64,000 nt of DNA from Nymphaea colorata. Lineage: Eukaryota; Streptophyta; Magnoliopsida; Nymphaeales; Nymphaeaceae. The notes under the pieces were generated by a model. It did no database searches. It was not told the DNA's origin and was given only the letters and a program-made list of their open reading frames with translations. Below, piece after piece: positions 37,669 through 51,303 of this stretch. The position numbers and the translations under genes were made by a program. The first letter of the stretch is position 1. Each line of letters opens with the position of its first letter. The stretch covers positions 22,089,716-22,153,715 of the forward strand of contig NC_045144.1 in the NCBI RefSeq assembly GCF_008831285.2. The letters are read 5' to 3'.

Positions 37669-37684
37669 ATGCCCCTCTTTGTTA
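37669..37684 (-). other. Polypurine tract of the outer element
   Basis: On the minus strand, AACAAAGAGGGGCATC lies directly upstream of the 3' LTR. This purine-rich run in the correct position for plus-strand priming confirms the minus orientation. Confidence 0.6.
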
Positions 37685-37821
37685 CTAAGCCAGCACTACC
37701 CGTGCTTAGTGACAAAGATAAGTACTGTGGATTTTTCATACGAAACATGATTGGAGTAATGTTTCAGACTTAACCCCGTATCTGAATGGGATATTTGAGC
37801 TCATGTTGCAGGTTCTACCCC

Positions 37822-40398
37822 TTACCTGCGTGGGTTTGCCACAATTGAATTAATGTTTAACCCCCTACATGGGTTGTTTTGGCTTGTATAAAGCAAGTTT
37901 AACTCCTTACTTACGTGGGTTGCTCTCAAGTCTTGAGTGATGATAACAATAAAAAAATGCCCCAGTGTAATCATTATGTTTTGCGACTGGGATGAACCCA
38001 AAATGAATAGCAGATCAAATGTGAAAAACACAAATATTTGTAATTGATTGGAAAGTGAATACAAGATAAAAGTGAATACAAGAGGACTAGATGTAGAATT
38101 TCTTGAAGTGAAGAACATTAACAGGATTTGCAAGTTCCACCCCTCAGCATCAATCAACCGGTATGAGTTATGGGGCAAGAATTTATTAATAACATATAAA
38201 CCTTCTCAATTTGGTGCCCACTTACCACGTGGTCGTCCTTTGAGGTATACCATAGATCGTAAGACCAAATCATTCACTTTGAAATGTCTCTTCATAACTG
38301 ACTTGGTAAATTATCTAGCCACCCGTTAGCGATATGTTTTAGCGTGCTCAACCGCTTTTAGCCGTTTTTAGTCTAGCAAATCGAGCTACATTAGCCTCTT
38401 TTATTGATATTGATTTGGAGGAAGCTCTATGAGAGAAGTGAACTTTAAAGTGGGTTTAATACATGTAATAGTATAACAACTTCCATTCTATAGACTAGCT
38501 TCAATGGAGTAGCATTTGTTGGAGTTCTCATAGTGGTACGATATGCCCACAGAGCGTTATGCATCTTTTTTGTGCCAATCTTTTTTAGTTTCCACGGTCC
38601 ACTCCAAGATGCGGATCAGGATTTTATTGGTGGCCTGTTCTTGCCTATTACCTTAGGGGTAATAAGGAGCTGAACAATAATGTGTGATATAGTACTTACT
38701 GTATAACAACCTCACCTTTTCATATTTAAAATGAGTCCCGTTATCAGATACTATATCATGATGGACTCCAAATCAATAGAGAAGATTTTTGTGAATAAGG
38801 GACATTACGTGATGCCCTTCTACTGTTCTGAATGTGACGATTTCTACCCACTTGGTAAAGTAGTCCGCATGCTGTAAGAAAATACTTATGGCCATTAGAA
38901 GCTGTAGGGGATATTGGTCCAACTATGTCGAATGCCCACATTGAAAATAGCTAAGGAGATGTTACAAAATGCAGAATGCAGGTGACATTCTTTACATTTT
39001 TTGATGAATTGGTTACAATCTTTGTGCATAGTTGACCAACAATATCTTGCTTGAACTGTTTGCTTGGTGAGGGTTTTGTAACCAACATGACCCCCATAGA
39101 CTTGTCAATGTGACTCTTCGATGACTTCCTTTGCCAAATCTTTATCAAGACACCGAGAGCATTCAGTACTAAACTCACACATGTACAACACTCCTGCAAG
39201 AATAAAGTACCTTGCTGATATATGTTAAATTGTTTTTTGTTCATTTTTGGGCATTCCAATCAGGAATTCTCTACTCTCAATGTACATTTTGAAGTCATGA
39301 TACCAACGCATATTTCCTTTTTAGATATGATGAATGTGTTTCACAATTTGAAAAGTAGGATGTTCTAATTTTCCAATCTCAAAAGAACAGATTGCTTCGT
39401 TGGTTCAAAAGGAGATAGTGGATCCTAGACTCACGAGGCCATCCACAATAGGGTTGTCTTCTATTTTTATGTGAGCAAGCCGTACTTCTTCAAATTGACG
39501 AATCAATGAGGCGACAATCTCTTGATATGACACCAATTTTTCATCTTTAACTTGTCATTCTTCATTCGCTTGATTTATGATAAGCTGAGAGACGCCGAAG
39601 GCATGCACCCTTTTCACTTGGAAACTCAATAAAGAACGAAATCCTTGTATGAACTCAATAAAGAACGAAATCCTTGTATGAGGGCTTTATATTCAGCAAT
39701 GTTATGGGTACATGGAAAATCAAGTTTCAAAGAGTATGAGATCATTTCATCTTTCGAAGTGATAAGTAAAATGCCTATACTTGCTCCCATCACGTTTCTA
39801 GATCCATCAAGGAACATCTTCCATAGCGAAACCATTTTCAATCTTAGTACATGTTCGTTCTAATTTTTTCATATTGAGAAAAGTCTACTAACTGATCCGC
39901 AATTGCTTGACCTTTGATTGACTTATGAGACATATATTTAAGATCATATTGCATTAGTAAAACTTGCCATTTGGCAATGAACCCATAAGGAAGGGTTGTT
40001 TCAAGATATACTTAAGAGGATTTAGCTTGAAGAGTATCTTGACCTCGCCAACCAATAGATAATGTCTTAGCTTTTGACACATCCAAACCTGTGTCAAACC
40101 AACGCTAGACAAGTTTTTTCCATTGGGGAGTACTTCTTTTCATACTAGATAAAAGTTTTGCTAATATAATAAATTACATAGTCGATGTCATATGCTGACT
40201 CATTCACTATAATGTAAAGCAGCAATAGTCTACCGAACACCAGGGGTTTTAGAATTAGTAGATTTAGAAGATATTTCTTGATCTTTTAAAATGATTGTTG
40301 ACACTCAAAAACCCATTTAAACTTGACGTCTTTCCTCAATAGCTGGTTGAATGGTTCGCATCTCATGGTCAGATTAGAAATGAATTGTCTGATGGACT
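37822..40398 (-). pseudogene. Outer element RNase H, additional RNase H and integrase
   Basis: Reading leftwards from the nested insertion: the RT/RNase H connection (IRQFISNLTMRCEPFNQLLR), a degraded RNase H (about 40330-39860), then a second RNase H with FLDGSRNVMGASIGILLI and CTHNIAEYKALIQGF (39841-39626). A zinc-binding segment (KECHLH, about 38990) is followed by an integrase core beginning WAFDIVGPISPTASNG (38941). The C-terminal part reads GKWAPNWEGLYVI and YRLIDAEGW (about 38180-38090). The second RNase H is the hallmark of the Tat lineage. Stops and frameshifts occur throughout. A 30-bp tandem duplication at 39622-39681 disrupts the additional RNase H. Confidence 0.8.
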
Positions 40399-40403
40399 GG
40401 ATT
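40399..40403. repeat. Target site duplication, nested element, left
   Basis: GGATT directly before the left LTR matches GGATT at 51299-51303 exactly. The outer element's pol reading continues from one copy to the other. Confidence 0.9.
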
Positions 40404-43400
40404 TGTCACACCCCAACCTTTTTGACCCTTAAACACATTTTTTTTTTAACATAAAGCATTGAGGTGTGACGACACAACGATTCAAAAGAGGGAGCTATGC
40501 CATTCAAGGTAATGAGGCGAACTTTTATTCATATAACAATTTTGATTCATACAAAATCACATCTAACTGTATGACAAAAATGCCTCAAAACATAGAATTG
40601 ATGTCTAACAAAAACAAGACATCAATACAATCAAAATAAGATGCGCCGACGCTACAAAAGACCCAAAACCTTCCCAGTAGGACGTGAGTAAAACCATATG
40701 CTCAACCTGCTGCCCCTGGTGCACCAAAACCTGAAAAAAAATGAAACAACAAAAGACTTAACCTTCGCAGTATGGTAACAAGACAGGAAAATTTCAAACC
40801 TCTTTAGGTAGGGCTCAAATCTGAGAATAATCACAAAAACAACTTATTGTCATGTCGTGTCAGGGCATAGGCACATCATTTGCCAAGAAAACCCCTAACA
40901 TAGACCACGACATGTAAAGGCCACTCAAGGGCCACAGTATCACAATTTCAACCACATGCAAGACACACTTAAACATTTCATTTCACTCATATCATTCACA
41001 TGTCCATCAATCACATACATTCGTTCACACACAATTCAATCACATATTTTCATTAACTTTAATGAATTGACAGTTCCTGTGGGTGCAAACACAGGCACGT
41101 GCACACTATGGGCGGCCCATAGCCGAGAGACAACCCCCGTGGTGGCCCATAACGATATGGATCCATTCATCCGTTGTAGCGGTAGAGCACTCATCCATGG
41201 GTGTGTGAATTCCACAAAGAGATACTCAGCCTTACCTAGGATACCCAGGTTGGGAAGGCGGGAGCCCAACGCTCCAAGCACAGTACACAACAGTACCCTG
41301 GGGCCTTGCACCGCCTGCGCTCCGAACAGGTGAGACCAGTGGTGAAAGCGGGACGTCTCCCAAACACAATGCCACAACCCAGTGGCCTCTCATCTCTTAT
41401 TCATTCTTAGTTATCGTTATGAAAACACAATCACAAAATGACTAGCTAGCTCATGAGGTTGGTTCACTCTTCGAGTGCACCCATACCTCCAAATGCCTCC
41501 ACACGAGGGCTACACATATAATTTACTTTCTTAGCTAGCCGTCATAGCAATGCGGGTACAACTACTCTCCAAATCATTCATTTGCATCACTGCCCACAAC
41601 AATGTGCATGTAACCAAACACAACATTCACATCAATTATAACATCAATCACATCTTTGAAAACCTTAGCCAAACCACAGAGAGTAGTCTCGATCTGTCAT
41701 TGGCTCGTAGCTGTCCTATGCAGTTATCATTGTAGGATGTTTTCTAATGCACAATTGGGGTCGAGGAGATGCTCAACTCGATACCCCACTTCATCTGTCC
41801 TAAACAGTTAACAATTCTAGCATGCACATGCAAATGCGTCACATTTTAAAACAAACTACTAATAGCCTTTCAAAGCAATTCATATCATATATCAAATCAT
41901 GTGCATGCATACATACATTCATTCACAAAACAATCAATCAACTCACCTCACAATCTTAGAATCCCACGATCCTAAGAACACATATTCACACATTAGCCCC
42001 AGACAGAGAGTTGCCTGGAATGCTGCCATACCTGGGGCGCACTCACAAAACTCTTCAAAATGCCTCGAGCTTCAAATCTGGTCGCTCAAGGTCGATAGGA
42101 TGTGCCCGGTGTACCTGCAGACATAACCATAATGTAAGATTTCTACTAGTTACCTTACGATCCAAACAAACATAAAACAAAATCATTGAGGCTCATGTCA
42201 TCGCCTCAAGAAGGTGTCGACGGGTAGTGTCGACCAACAAGCCCTCTAATAGGCCTCCTTCTAACCTCTTGATGTTGCCACAAACGTCAAAATTCACTGT
42301 TTCGATCAATCCATCCTTAACACATTCTTAAATGATTTCTATAGTTAAAGCGTCTTCCCCACAAAAACACCCAATTTACATGTTCTTCTCCAACTAACAC
42401 CGCAATACACCCGTAGACAAAAGCTTGTGCCACATGCTCATCAAAACGATTCTAAATCTCACCCACTTCAAATCTCTACCATGCTTCCCTATTGCTTCAA
42501 AAATCAACACCTAAAGCTTAACCATCGCTTCTCCAACATAATCCTAAACTTTCCCCAAAAAGCCAAGTCGTTAACGTGTCTCCCTAAACATCAAATTCTA
42601 ACTTCTAGCATGCTCAAACAATAATTATACATGCTCCAAAGGAAAATATACAATAAAATAGGCTCAATTACACCTTGCTCACCCCAAAACAAGAGTCTAG
42701 ACTGCTGCAATCCTGCCGGCAGCCACCTCACGAATCCAAGTGTCTCCAAGCATATAAAATCATGCAATGCCGCCACCACAATGCCTTCTATTCGCTGATA
42801 TGAAGAGAAGGATGCAACCCCAAACTGCAATTCCAATCCAACAGCCGCAACTAGTGAGAAAAGTAAAACTATGCTCAAGAGGAAGAGTTCGGCTAAGGGA
42901 TTGATTCTGTTGGGGGAGGCAAGGAACAATGAGGGAGAGGGAAGCTGGGACTGAGAGAGAGAGCACGAGAGCTGTGAGTGGGAGGAGGCTGGACATGTGG
43001 AGAGGAAGTGCAGTGAGAGAAGAGAGGGCAAGTAGAGAGGGTTTGGACAGTTGGGGAGAAACAGACGTAAGAGAGACCGTAGAGGGAGGTGCACGAGAGA
43101 AAAGAGGGAGACAGTCAGAGAGAGGTCATGCGGTTGAGAGGGGAGATGGCAGAGACAGAGGGAGAGGGAGGAGGAGAAGAAGGAAGAAGGAAGAGTTAGG
43201 TAGAGGTTGAGGGCTTACCCAAACGCCGCCGCCACCGCCGGCCCAAGCGTCGCGACTGCACCCTCGTCCTCCTCCTGGTCTCACACGGTCGAAACGGAAG
43301 AAAGAAGAGTGACGAGGAAGAAGAGGGAGACGCGAGGGAGAAGGGCCCTCGCGTCGGGCTCCTCACGCACTTGGGTTCGGTCCAGATCTGGACCCGACCC

Positions 43401-43429
43401 GGCCCGCTTGAAAGACTTCGAGCGCTACA
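40404..43429 (-). repeat. Tekay 3' LTR (left)
   Basis: Plus-strand borders are TGTCACACCCCAACC and GCGCTACA. It is nearly identical along its length to 48249-51298, with small indels (for example the extra GCATTGAGGTG near 40458). The GA/CT-rich tract at 42920-43200 and the GCC-rich block at 43225-43380 are also shared. Confidence 0.92.
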
Positions 43430-43445
43430 TCCTACCCTCCTTAAA
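43430..43445 (-). other. Polypurine tract of the Tekay element
   Basis: On the minus strand, TTTAAGGAGGGTAGGA abuts the start of the 3' LTR (TGTAGCGC), the right place and composition for plus-strand priming. Confidence 0.85.
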
Positions 43446-43477
43446 TAAAATTTGGTCCTCGAAATTTAGATCATACC

Positions 43478-46400
43478 TCAATGCAAAAACAGATGTAGGT
43501 ACTTCTTCTGCATATCTTCCTCAAGTTCCCATGTGTTCTCCTTCAACCCATGGTGTTGCCATTCAACCCTTACTGAAGGAATTCTCTTCGTATGAAGTAC
43601 TTGCTCTCTTTGATCCACAATTCTAATAGGTTTTTCTTCCATTGTCAAATCATCTTGCACCTCAATACCTTGAAAATCAATCACATGCATAGGATCTGGT
43701 ACGTACTTTCGAAGCAGGGAAACATGAAAACATCATGAACATGACTCAAATTAGGTGATAGTGCCAATCGGTATGCCACCTCTTCGATCTTCTCTAAGAT
43801 TTCAAAAGGTCCAATGAACCTCGGGCTCAACTTTTCCTTAACACCAAATCGAAAAACACCTTTAGTAGGTGAAATCTTCAAGAACACATGATCACCAACC
43901 TCAAAAGCCAACTCCCTACGCCGAAAGTCGGCATAGCTTTTCTGTCTACTCTGAGAAGTCAATAACTTTTTCCTTATCAAAAGTATTTGGTCAGTGTAGT
44001 GTTGTAATACTAAAGGGTTTTTAATCTTGCCATCACCCAAATCGGTCCAACAAGTTGGCGTTCTGCATGACCTTTCATACAAAGCCTCAAAATGTGTCAT
44101 CCCAATACTAGAATGATAACTATTATTATACGCAAATTCTGCCAATTTCACATGTTTGTCCCATTCTTCCTTTCACTCTAAGACACATGGTGGAATGCTG
44201 TGCTCAGCTTAAGCTTGGTACCCAATGCCTTTTGCAATTGTCCCCAAAACCTAGAAGTGAAACGTAGATCTCGATCCGCAATGATAGACTTTGACACTCC
44301 ATGCAATCTCACTATCTCGCCAATATACAATTCTGCAAGACTTTCTAAAGATTGACTGATTCTTATTGGCAGAAAATGAGCGGACTTCGTAAGTCGATCA
44401 ACAATCACCCATATGGTATCATGTTGTCTTCTAGTGTGAGGTAAACCAACCACAAAATCCATCGTAATGTCTTTCCATTTTCACACTGGGATATCAATTC
44501 TTTGCAACAAGCCTCCTGACCCTTGATGCTCTGTTTTGACCCGCTGGCAAACTAAGCACTTTGCTACATATTCTGCAATGTCACGCTTCATTCCAGGCCA
44601 CCAGAAATTTCTTTTCATATCTTGAAACATCTTTGTGTTGTCAAGGTGTACAGAAAACTTAGATTTGTGAGTTTGATCAAGCAACTGGCGCTTAACCCCT
44701 TCATCTCTAAGGACCCACAACCTTCGTTGAAACCACAATGAACCATCTTCATCTTGATGCCAAAGAGAGTCTACCTTCTTACATTCTTCAATGTTCTTAG
44801 CAAAATCGAAATCTTTCTTTTGCTTCAATTTAAGCTCATCTAACAAAGGATGTCGTATCAAAGCCGTCATTGTCGCTTTGTCCTCACCACAAAGGTAAGG
44901 CTGCCATGCTATCACATCTTGCAACAATGTCCATGAACGAGTCAACATACTGCACAACGTTGCTCTGCTCAAGGAATCAGCCACCACATTCGCCTTGCCT
45001 GGATGATATGATATCGTGAAATCATAATCCTTTAAGTATTCAATCCATCTTCTTTGCCTCAGATTTAGATCCTTTTAGGAGAATATATACTTCAATGACT
45101 TGTGATCTGTAAACACCTCAAATGTTGCCCCATAGAGATAATGTCTCCAAATCTTCAATGTAAACACAACCGCTCCCAACTGCAAATCATGAGTTGGATA
45201 GTGTTGCTCATGTACCTACAACTGTCTTGATGCATAAGCCACAACATGGCCGTGTTGCATCAATACACAACCAAAACCGATTCCTGATGCATCCGTGCAC
45301 ACCACAAATCTAGAATGACCCGATGGAAGTGTCAGAATAGGGGCAGTAGTAAGCTTGTCCTTCAGAGTTAGAAAACTTTTCTCACATTCTTCATTCCAAA
45401 CAAACTTCACTCATTTTCTTAATAGTTTAGTCATGGGTGTAGCTATTTTCGAAAAGTTTTGTATGAACCTGCGATAGTATCATGCCAATCCCAAAAAACT
45501 TCTAACCTCAGTTACATTGCAAGGCGTCCTCCAGTTTTGTACAGCCGACACCTTAGCCGGATCTGCGGAAACTCCATCCTTCGAGATTACATGACCCAGA
45601 AAGTTTAACTTTTCTAGCCAAAATTCACATTTTGAGTATTTGGCATCAAGCTTATGCTTGCGCAAAAGACCAACACACTTCTCAAGTGATCTCTATGCTC
45701 TGTCTCACTCTCTAAGTACAACAAAATATCATCAACAAAAACAATAACAAATCGATCCAGGTAGTCTTGGAAAACCCGATTCATGAGGTCCATAAATGCC
45801 GTGGGAGCATTGGTCAACCCAAAAGGCATGACCCTGAATTCATAATGCCCATATCTAGTTCGAAAAGCAGTCTTAGCAACATCTTCCTCCCGTATCAAGA
45901 GTTGATGATAACCTGTCCTCAGATCGATCTTAGAGAATACCTTTGCATTCTTGAGTTCATCAAACAAGTCTTCAATTCTTGGAAGCACATACTTATTCTT
46001 GATGGTGACTTGATTCAACATGCGGTAATCGATACACAAACGCATTGTTCTATCCTTCTTCTTAACAAACAACACAGGTGCTCCCCAAGGTGACACACTA
46101 GGTCGGATGAAACCCTTGTCTAAGAGCTCTTGCAATTGCTTCTTCAATTCTTCTAACTCTGCTAGTGCCATTCGGTATGGTGCCTTAGAGATAGGAGCTG
46201 TCCCTAGCGACAACTCTATCCTGAATTCAACTTCTCATGTTGGAAGCAAACTTGAAGGTTCCCTCAGAAAACACATCGGGGTACTCACTCACCACGACAA
46301 CATCCTGTAACCTTCAGTCTTTTTGGTGAACACATTGACCAAGAAAGCAACACTTCTATTTTCTATCAAATGTTTAGCTTTCAAAGCAGACACCATTATC

Positions 46401-48013
46401 TTGTCAGTTCGATTAGCTTTGCGAGCATGGAATTCCACAGATTGCATCTCATCAGTCAACAATCGTATATGTTTCTTCCTGCAATCTATATTAGCATAAT
46501 GCACATAAAGCCAATCCATGCCCAAAATCACATCGAATTCATTGAGACTCATGATCACCAACTATGCAGGTAAGTGATGTTGATGGATCTCCACGTCCAC
46601 ATCAGGTAGATACTCGCTACACGACTCTTGAGCATGCATAGGGCTAACAACTTTTAAAACATCTGGCATCTTCCTAGTCGACACTTCTAGTGAAGTAGCA
46701 AATCGATTAGATATAAAAGAATGAGTCGCCCCTGCGTCAAACAACACTTTAGCAATATGAGAACCAATAAGTAAAGTACCTTCAAGAAGGTCGTGTGCCT
46801 GAAGCTCCTTCACAGTAGTCGCATAGATACGTCCTGTCGTCTGCCGTGCGCTAGAAGGACTGGCCTCAGGCTTCTTCCATTCTTTTTCTTGTCTTATGGG
46901 GCAATCTTTGATGAAGTGCCCCATCCCTCCACAATGTAGACACGCCCCGGTCACCCGATAACATGGCTTTCCGGGGTGCACACGTGAGCAAGTTGGACAC
47001 CTTGGTGAAGTCGAAGTGGCCACTGACCCATGTGTGGCCTTACTGCGGGTTGGCTGGTTCCGTCTGAACGTTCTGTCATCACACCTCTCATAAGGCCTTG
47101 CCCTGCCTGCAAAGGGTTGGCGCTTGACCTGCGTTCGCCCACCGTGTGATTGCTGGCCTGCCTTCTTGTGGTGATCCTTCTGTGTCCTCGCCCAGTCCTC
47201 TTCTATGCATCTTGCCATGGTGACCGCCTTGTCCAAGTCACGAGGTCTGCTTGTCAAAACTTTGCTTCGCAGTCCATCCCGCAGCCCGCGCACAAACTTG
47301 CCTGCTCTAGCCTCATCTGTAGTGTAAAGGTGCGGGCAATACACCTCCAAGTGTCGATATTTCGTAATGTATTCTTCCAGGCTCAGCTGGTTCTGCTGAA
47401 AATCAAGAAACTATTGCATTTTCTTATCTCTAGCATGCATTGGAAAGTAAGTGCTGAAGAAGGAATCTCTAAATTGCTTCCAAGAGATTGTCAGTTGGTC
47501 CGTAAACCGGATCTCACTAGTCGATTGCCACCAATTCTTGGCATCACCCTTCAGCAGATAAGAGCCATAATTCACTTTGTCTTCTTCTGGCATCTTCAGA
47601 AGCCTAAAGATGCGTTCAACTTCCTCAATCCATTCTTTTGCCTTGTCTGGATTGCCTTCTCCTGTAAAGACAGGTGGTTGCATTGCCATAAACTGTTGGT
47701 ACGACACCGTCGTTGCCTTCTCCTAAAGTGGCGCAGTGGTGTCTCCTGAAGGAGATGCATTGCTCCTCTGATTACTGACCATCAACTGTACAAGGGAGGT
47801 CAGTGTTTGCAACGTTGTCAATATTATGGTCTGTTGATCCACTGGTGGAATCTGCCTTGGTGGGGTTTGAGCACCCACACCAGTCTAGGCATTCTGTTGC
47901 CCTGATGTACTGTCATCCACTGGGGTACGTGCATCAGAACGGGCAGGACTTGGCTCTCTTTGAGCCTCTGTAGACGGCCCAGCTCGCTTTTTACCCCTAC
48001 GTTGATATTCCAT
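43478..48013 (-). pseudogene. Tekay gag-pol, interrupted by stops
   Basis: The frame starts at MEYQRRGKKRAG (48013). Gag includes KEWIEEVERIFRLL and WKQFRDSFFSTYFP (47707-47411), then the zinc knuckle CLHCGGMGHFIKDC (about 46942-46901). Protease has VLFDAGATHSFIS (about 46740; Ala replaces the usual Ser/Thr of the D-S/T-G triad). RT spans 46213-45614 with FVDD at about 45730. RNase H shows CTDASGIGFGCVLMQ (about 45300). A zinc-binding spacer (CLVCQRVK) and the integrase core (MDFVVGLPHTRRQHD, DRLTKSAHF; 44462-44178) follow. The end is a chromodomain, EEKPIRIVDQREQV to KKYLHLF (43640-43480). In-frame stops near 47412, 46560, 46290, 45215 and elsewhere, plus frameshifts, make it defective. Confidence 0.9.
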
Positions 48014-48232
48014 CTGTACAAACAAGAACCCTTGTTTTCAAACCAAGTCTATTACCAATCATGCAAAACCAATCACAAATGTGCATGAGCACAAGTTCAA
48101 AACATCGATCACATTATGTACTTATATTTGTAAAATCAAACTACAATAACAATTTAATTAAATCAATGCGTACTTGCGCAACACGGCTTCACAGATAAGC
48201 TTTAACTCACATCCATAGCGGGGTTTGTTATA

Positions 48233-48244
48233 GCTCTGATACCA
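48233..48244 (-). other. Primer binding site (tRNA-iMet) of the Tekay element
   Basis: Minus strand TGGTATCAGAGC lies four bases inside the 5' LTR end and is complementary to the 3' end of initiator tRNA-Met. It fixes the element's 5' side on the right. Confidence 0.9.
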
Positions 48245-48248
48245 AAGC

Positions 48249-51200
48249 TGTCACACCCCAACCTTTTTGACCCTCAAACACATTTTTTTTCTAACATAAG
48301 TGATGACACAACGATTCAAAAGAGGGAGCTATGCCATTCAAGACAATGGGGTGAACTTTCATTCATATAACAATTTTGATTCATACAAAATCACATCTAA
48401 CTGTACGACAAAAATGCCCCAAAACATAGAATTGATGTCTAACAAAAACAAGACATCAATACAATCAAAATAAGACCAAAATAAGACGCGCCGGCACTAT
48501 AAAAGACCCAAAACTTCCTCAGTAGGACGTGAGTAAAACCATCTGCTCAACCTGCTACCCCTGGTCCACCAAAACCTGAAAAAAAATGAAACAATAGAAG
48601 GCTTAGCCTTCGCAGTATGGCAACAAGCTAGGAAAATTCCAAACCCTCTTAGGTAGGGCTCAAATCTGAGAACAATCATAAAAACAATCTATTGTCATGT
48701 CGTGTCAGGGCATAGACACATCATTTGCCAAGAAAACCCCCAACATAGACCACGACATGTAAAGGCCACTCAAGGGCCATAGTATCACAATTTCAATCGC
48801 ATGCAAGACATGCTTAAACATTTCATTTCATTCATATCATTCACATGCCCATCAATCACATACATTCGTTCACACACAATTCAATCACATACTTTCATTT
48901 TCATTAACTTTAGTGAATTGACAGTTCCTATGGGTGCAAACACAGGCACGTGCATACCATGGGTGACCCATAGCCGAGAGATAACCCCCGTGATGGCCCA
49001 TAATGGTATGGATCCATTCATCCGCTGCAGCGGTAGAGCACTCATCCATGGGTGTGTGAATTCCATAGAGAGATACTCAGCCTTCCCTAGGACACCCAGG
49101 TTGGAAAAGCGGGAGCCCAATGCTCCAAGCACAACACACAACAGTACCCTGAGGCCTTGCACCGCATGAGCTTCGAACAGGCGAGACCAGTGGCGAAAGC
49201 GGAACGTCTCCCAAACACAATGCCACAACCCACTGGCCTCTCATCTCTTATTCATTCTTAGTTATCATTATAGAAACACAATCACAAAATGACCAGCTAG
49301 CTCATGAGGTTGGTTCACTCCTCGAGTACACCCATACCTCCAAATGCCTCCACACGAGGGCTACACATATAATTTAATTTCTTAGCTAGCTGTCATAACA
49401 ATACGGGTATAACTACCCTCCAAATCATTCATTTGCATCACTGTCCACAACAATGTGCATGCAACCAAACACAACATTCACATCAATTATAACATCAATC
49501 ACATCTTTGAAAACCTTAGCCAAACCACAGAGAGTAGTCTCGGTCTGTGATTGGCTCGTAGCTGTCCTATGCAGTTATCATTCTAGGATGTTTTCTAATG
49601 CACAATTGGGGTCGAGGAGATGCTCAACTCGATACCCCACCTCATCTGTCCTAAACAGTTATCAATTCTAGCATGCACATGCAAATGCGTCACATTTTCA
49701 AAACAAACTACTAATAGCCTTTCAAAAGCAATTCATATCATATATCAAATGTTGTGCATGCATACATACATTCATTCAAAAAACAATCAATCAATTCACC
49801 TCACAATCCTAGGATCCCATGATCCTAAGAACACACATTCACACATTTTCCCCAGGCAAGGATTTGCCTAGAATGCCGCCATACCTGTGGCGCAGTCACA
49901 AAACTCTTCAACATGCATCGAGCTTCGAATCTGATCGCTCAAGGTCGACGGGACGTGCCCGGTGTACCTACAGACATAACCACAATGTAAGATTTCTACT
50001 AATTACCTTACAATCCAAACAAACATAAAACAAAATCATTGAGGCACATGTCATCGTCTCAAGAAGGTGTCGACGGGTAGTGTCGACCAATAAGCCCTCC
50101 AATAGGCCTCCTCCTAACTCTTGACATTGCTACCAAACGTCAAAATTCACTGTTTCGATCAATCCATCTTTAACACATTCTTAAATACTTTTTATAGTTA
50201 AAGCGTCTTCCCCACAAAAACACTCAATGTACATGTTCTTCTCCAACTAACACCGCAATACACCCGTTTGACAAAAGCTTGTGCCACATGCTCATCAAAA
50301 CGATTCTAAATCTTCTCACCCACTTCAAATCTCTACCATGCTTCCCTATTGCTTCAAAAATCAACACCTAAAGCTTAACCATCGCTTCTCCAACATAATC
50401 CTAAACTTTCTCCAAAAAGCCAAGTCGTTAACGTGCCTCCCTAAACATCAAATTCTAACTTCTAGCATGCTCAAACAATAATTATACATGCTCCAAAAGA
50501 AAATATACAATAAAATAGGCTCAATTACGCCTTGTTCACCCCAAAACAAGAGTCTAGACTACTGCAATCCTTTCGGCAGCCACCTCACGAGTCCAAGTGT
50601 CTCGAAGCGGCTAAAATCAAGCAATGCCGCCACCACAACGCCTTCTATTCGCTGCTATGAAGAGAAGGATGCAACCCCAAACTGCAATTCCAATCCAACA
50701 GCCGCAACTAGTGAGAAAAGTAAAACTATGCTCAAGAGGAAGAGTTCGGCTAAGGGATTGATTCTGTTGGGGGAGGCAGAGAACAATGAGGGAGAGGGAA
50801 GCTGGGATTGAGAGAGAGAGCACGAGAGCTGTGAGTGGGAGGGGGCTGGACGTATGGAGAGGAAGTGCAGTGAGAGAAGAGAGGGCAAGTAGAGAGGGTT
50901 CAGACAGTTGGGGAGAATCGGACAATGGGAGTATGAGAGAAAAGAGGGAGACGGTCAGAGAGAGGTCGTTGCGGTTGAGAGGGGAGACAACAAAGACAGT
51001 GAGAGAGGGAGGAGGAGAATAAGGAAGAAGGAAGAGTTAGGTAGAGGTTGAGGGCTTACCCAAATGCCGCCGCCGCCGCCGCCACCACCGCCGTTCCTTC
51101 CTCTGCCGGCCCAAGCATCGCGACTGCACCCTCGTCCTGCTCCTAGTCTCACACGGTCGAAACGGAAGAAAGAAGAGCGACGAGGAAGAAGAGGGAGACG

Positions 51201-51298
51201 CGAGGGAGAAGGGCCCTCGCGTCGGGCTCCTCACGCACTTGGGTTCGGGTCCGGATCTGGACCCGACCCGGCCAGCCTGAAAGACTTCAAGCGCTACA
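48249..51298 (-). repeat. Tekay 5' LTR (right)
   Basis: It pairs with 40404-43429 and ends at GCGCTACA directly before the TSD GGATT. As the 5' LTR it should hold the element's promoter, but I did not pick a specific TATA box. Confidence 0.92.
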
Positions 51299-51303
51299 GG
51301 ATT
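51299..51303. repeat. Target site duplication, nested element, right
   Basis: GGATT is an exact copy of 40399-40403. Confidence 0.9.

Larger units (their letters stand above)
40404..51298 (-). mobile_element. Ty3/gypsy Tekay-type chromovirus, complete structure
   Basis: The 10,895-base element has LTRs of 3026 and 3050 bases, a tRNA-iMet PBS, a PPT, a single gag-pol region and a C-terminal chromodomain, all on the minus strand. The LTRs begin TGTAGCGC and end GTGTGACA (minus-strand reading). Long LTRs with one fused gag-pol and a chromodomain are typical of the Tekay/Del clade. Chromodomains direct such elements to particular chromatin. LTR differences are few (about 9 in the first 215 compared bases), so it is much younger than its host element, yet gag-pol already has stops. 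Confidence 0.9.

Noticed and set aside
42591-43626. Frames inside the Tekay LTRs (for example 43207-43626, 42591-43094, 51064-51537)
   Set aside because: They lie in GA/CT- or GCC-rich LTR sequence and are not kept open between the two LTR copies.
45767-46310. Plus-strand frames in the Tekay RT region
   Set aside because: Shadows of the minus-strand RT, which has clear RT motifs.
47150-47749. 199-codon plus-strand frame
   Set aside because: Antisense to the Tekay gag, which has recognisable gag and zinc-knuckle text on the minus strand.
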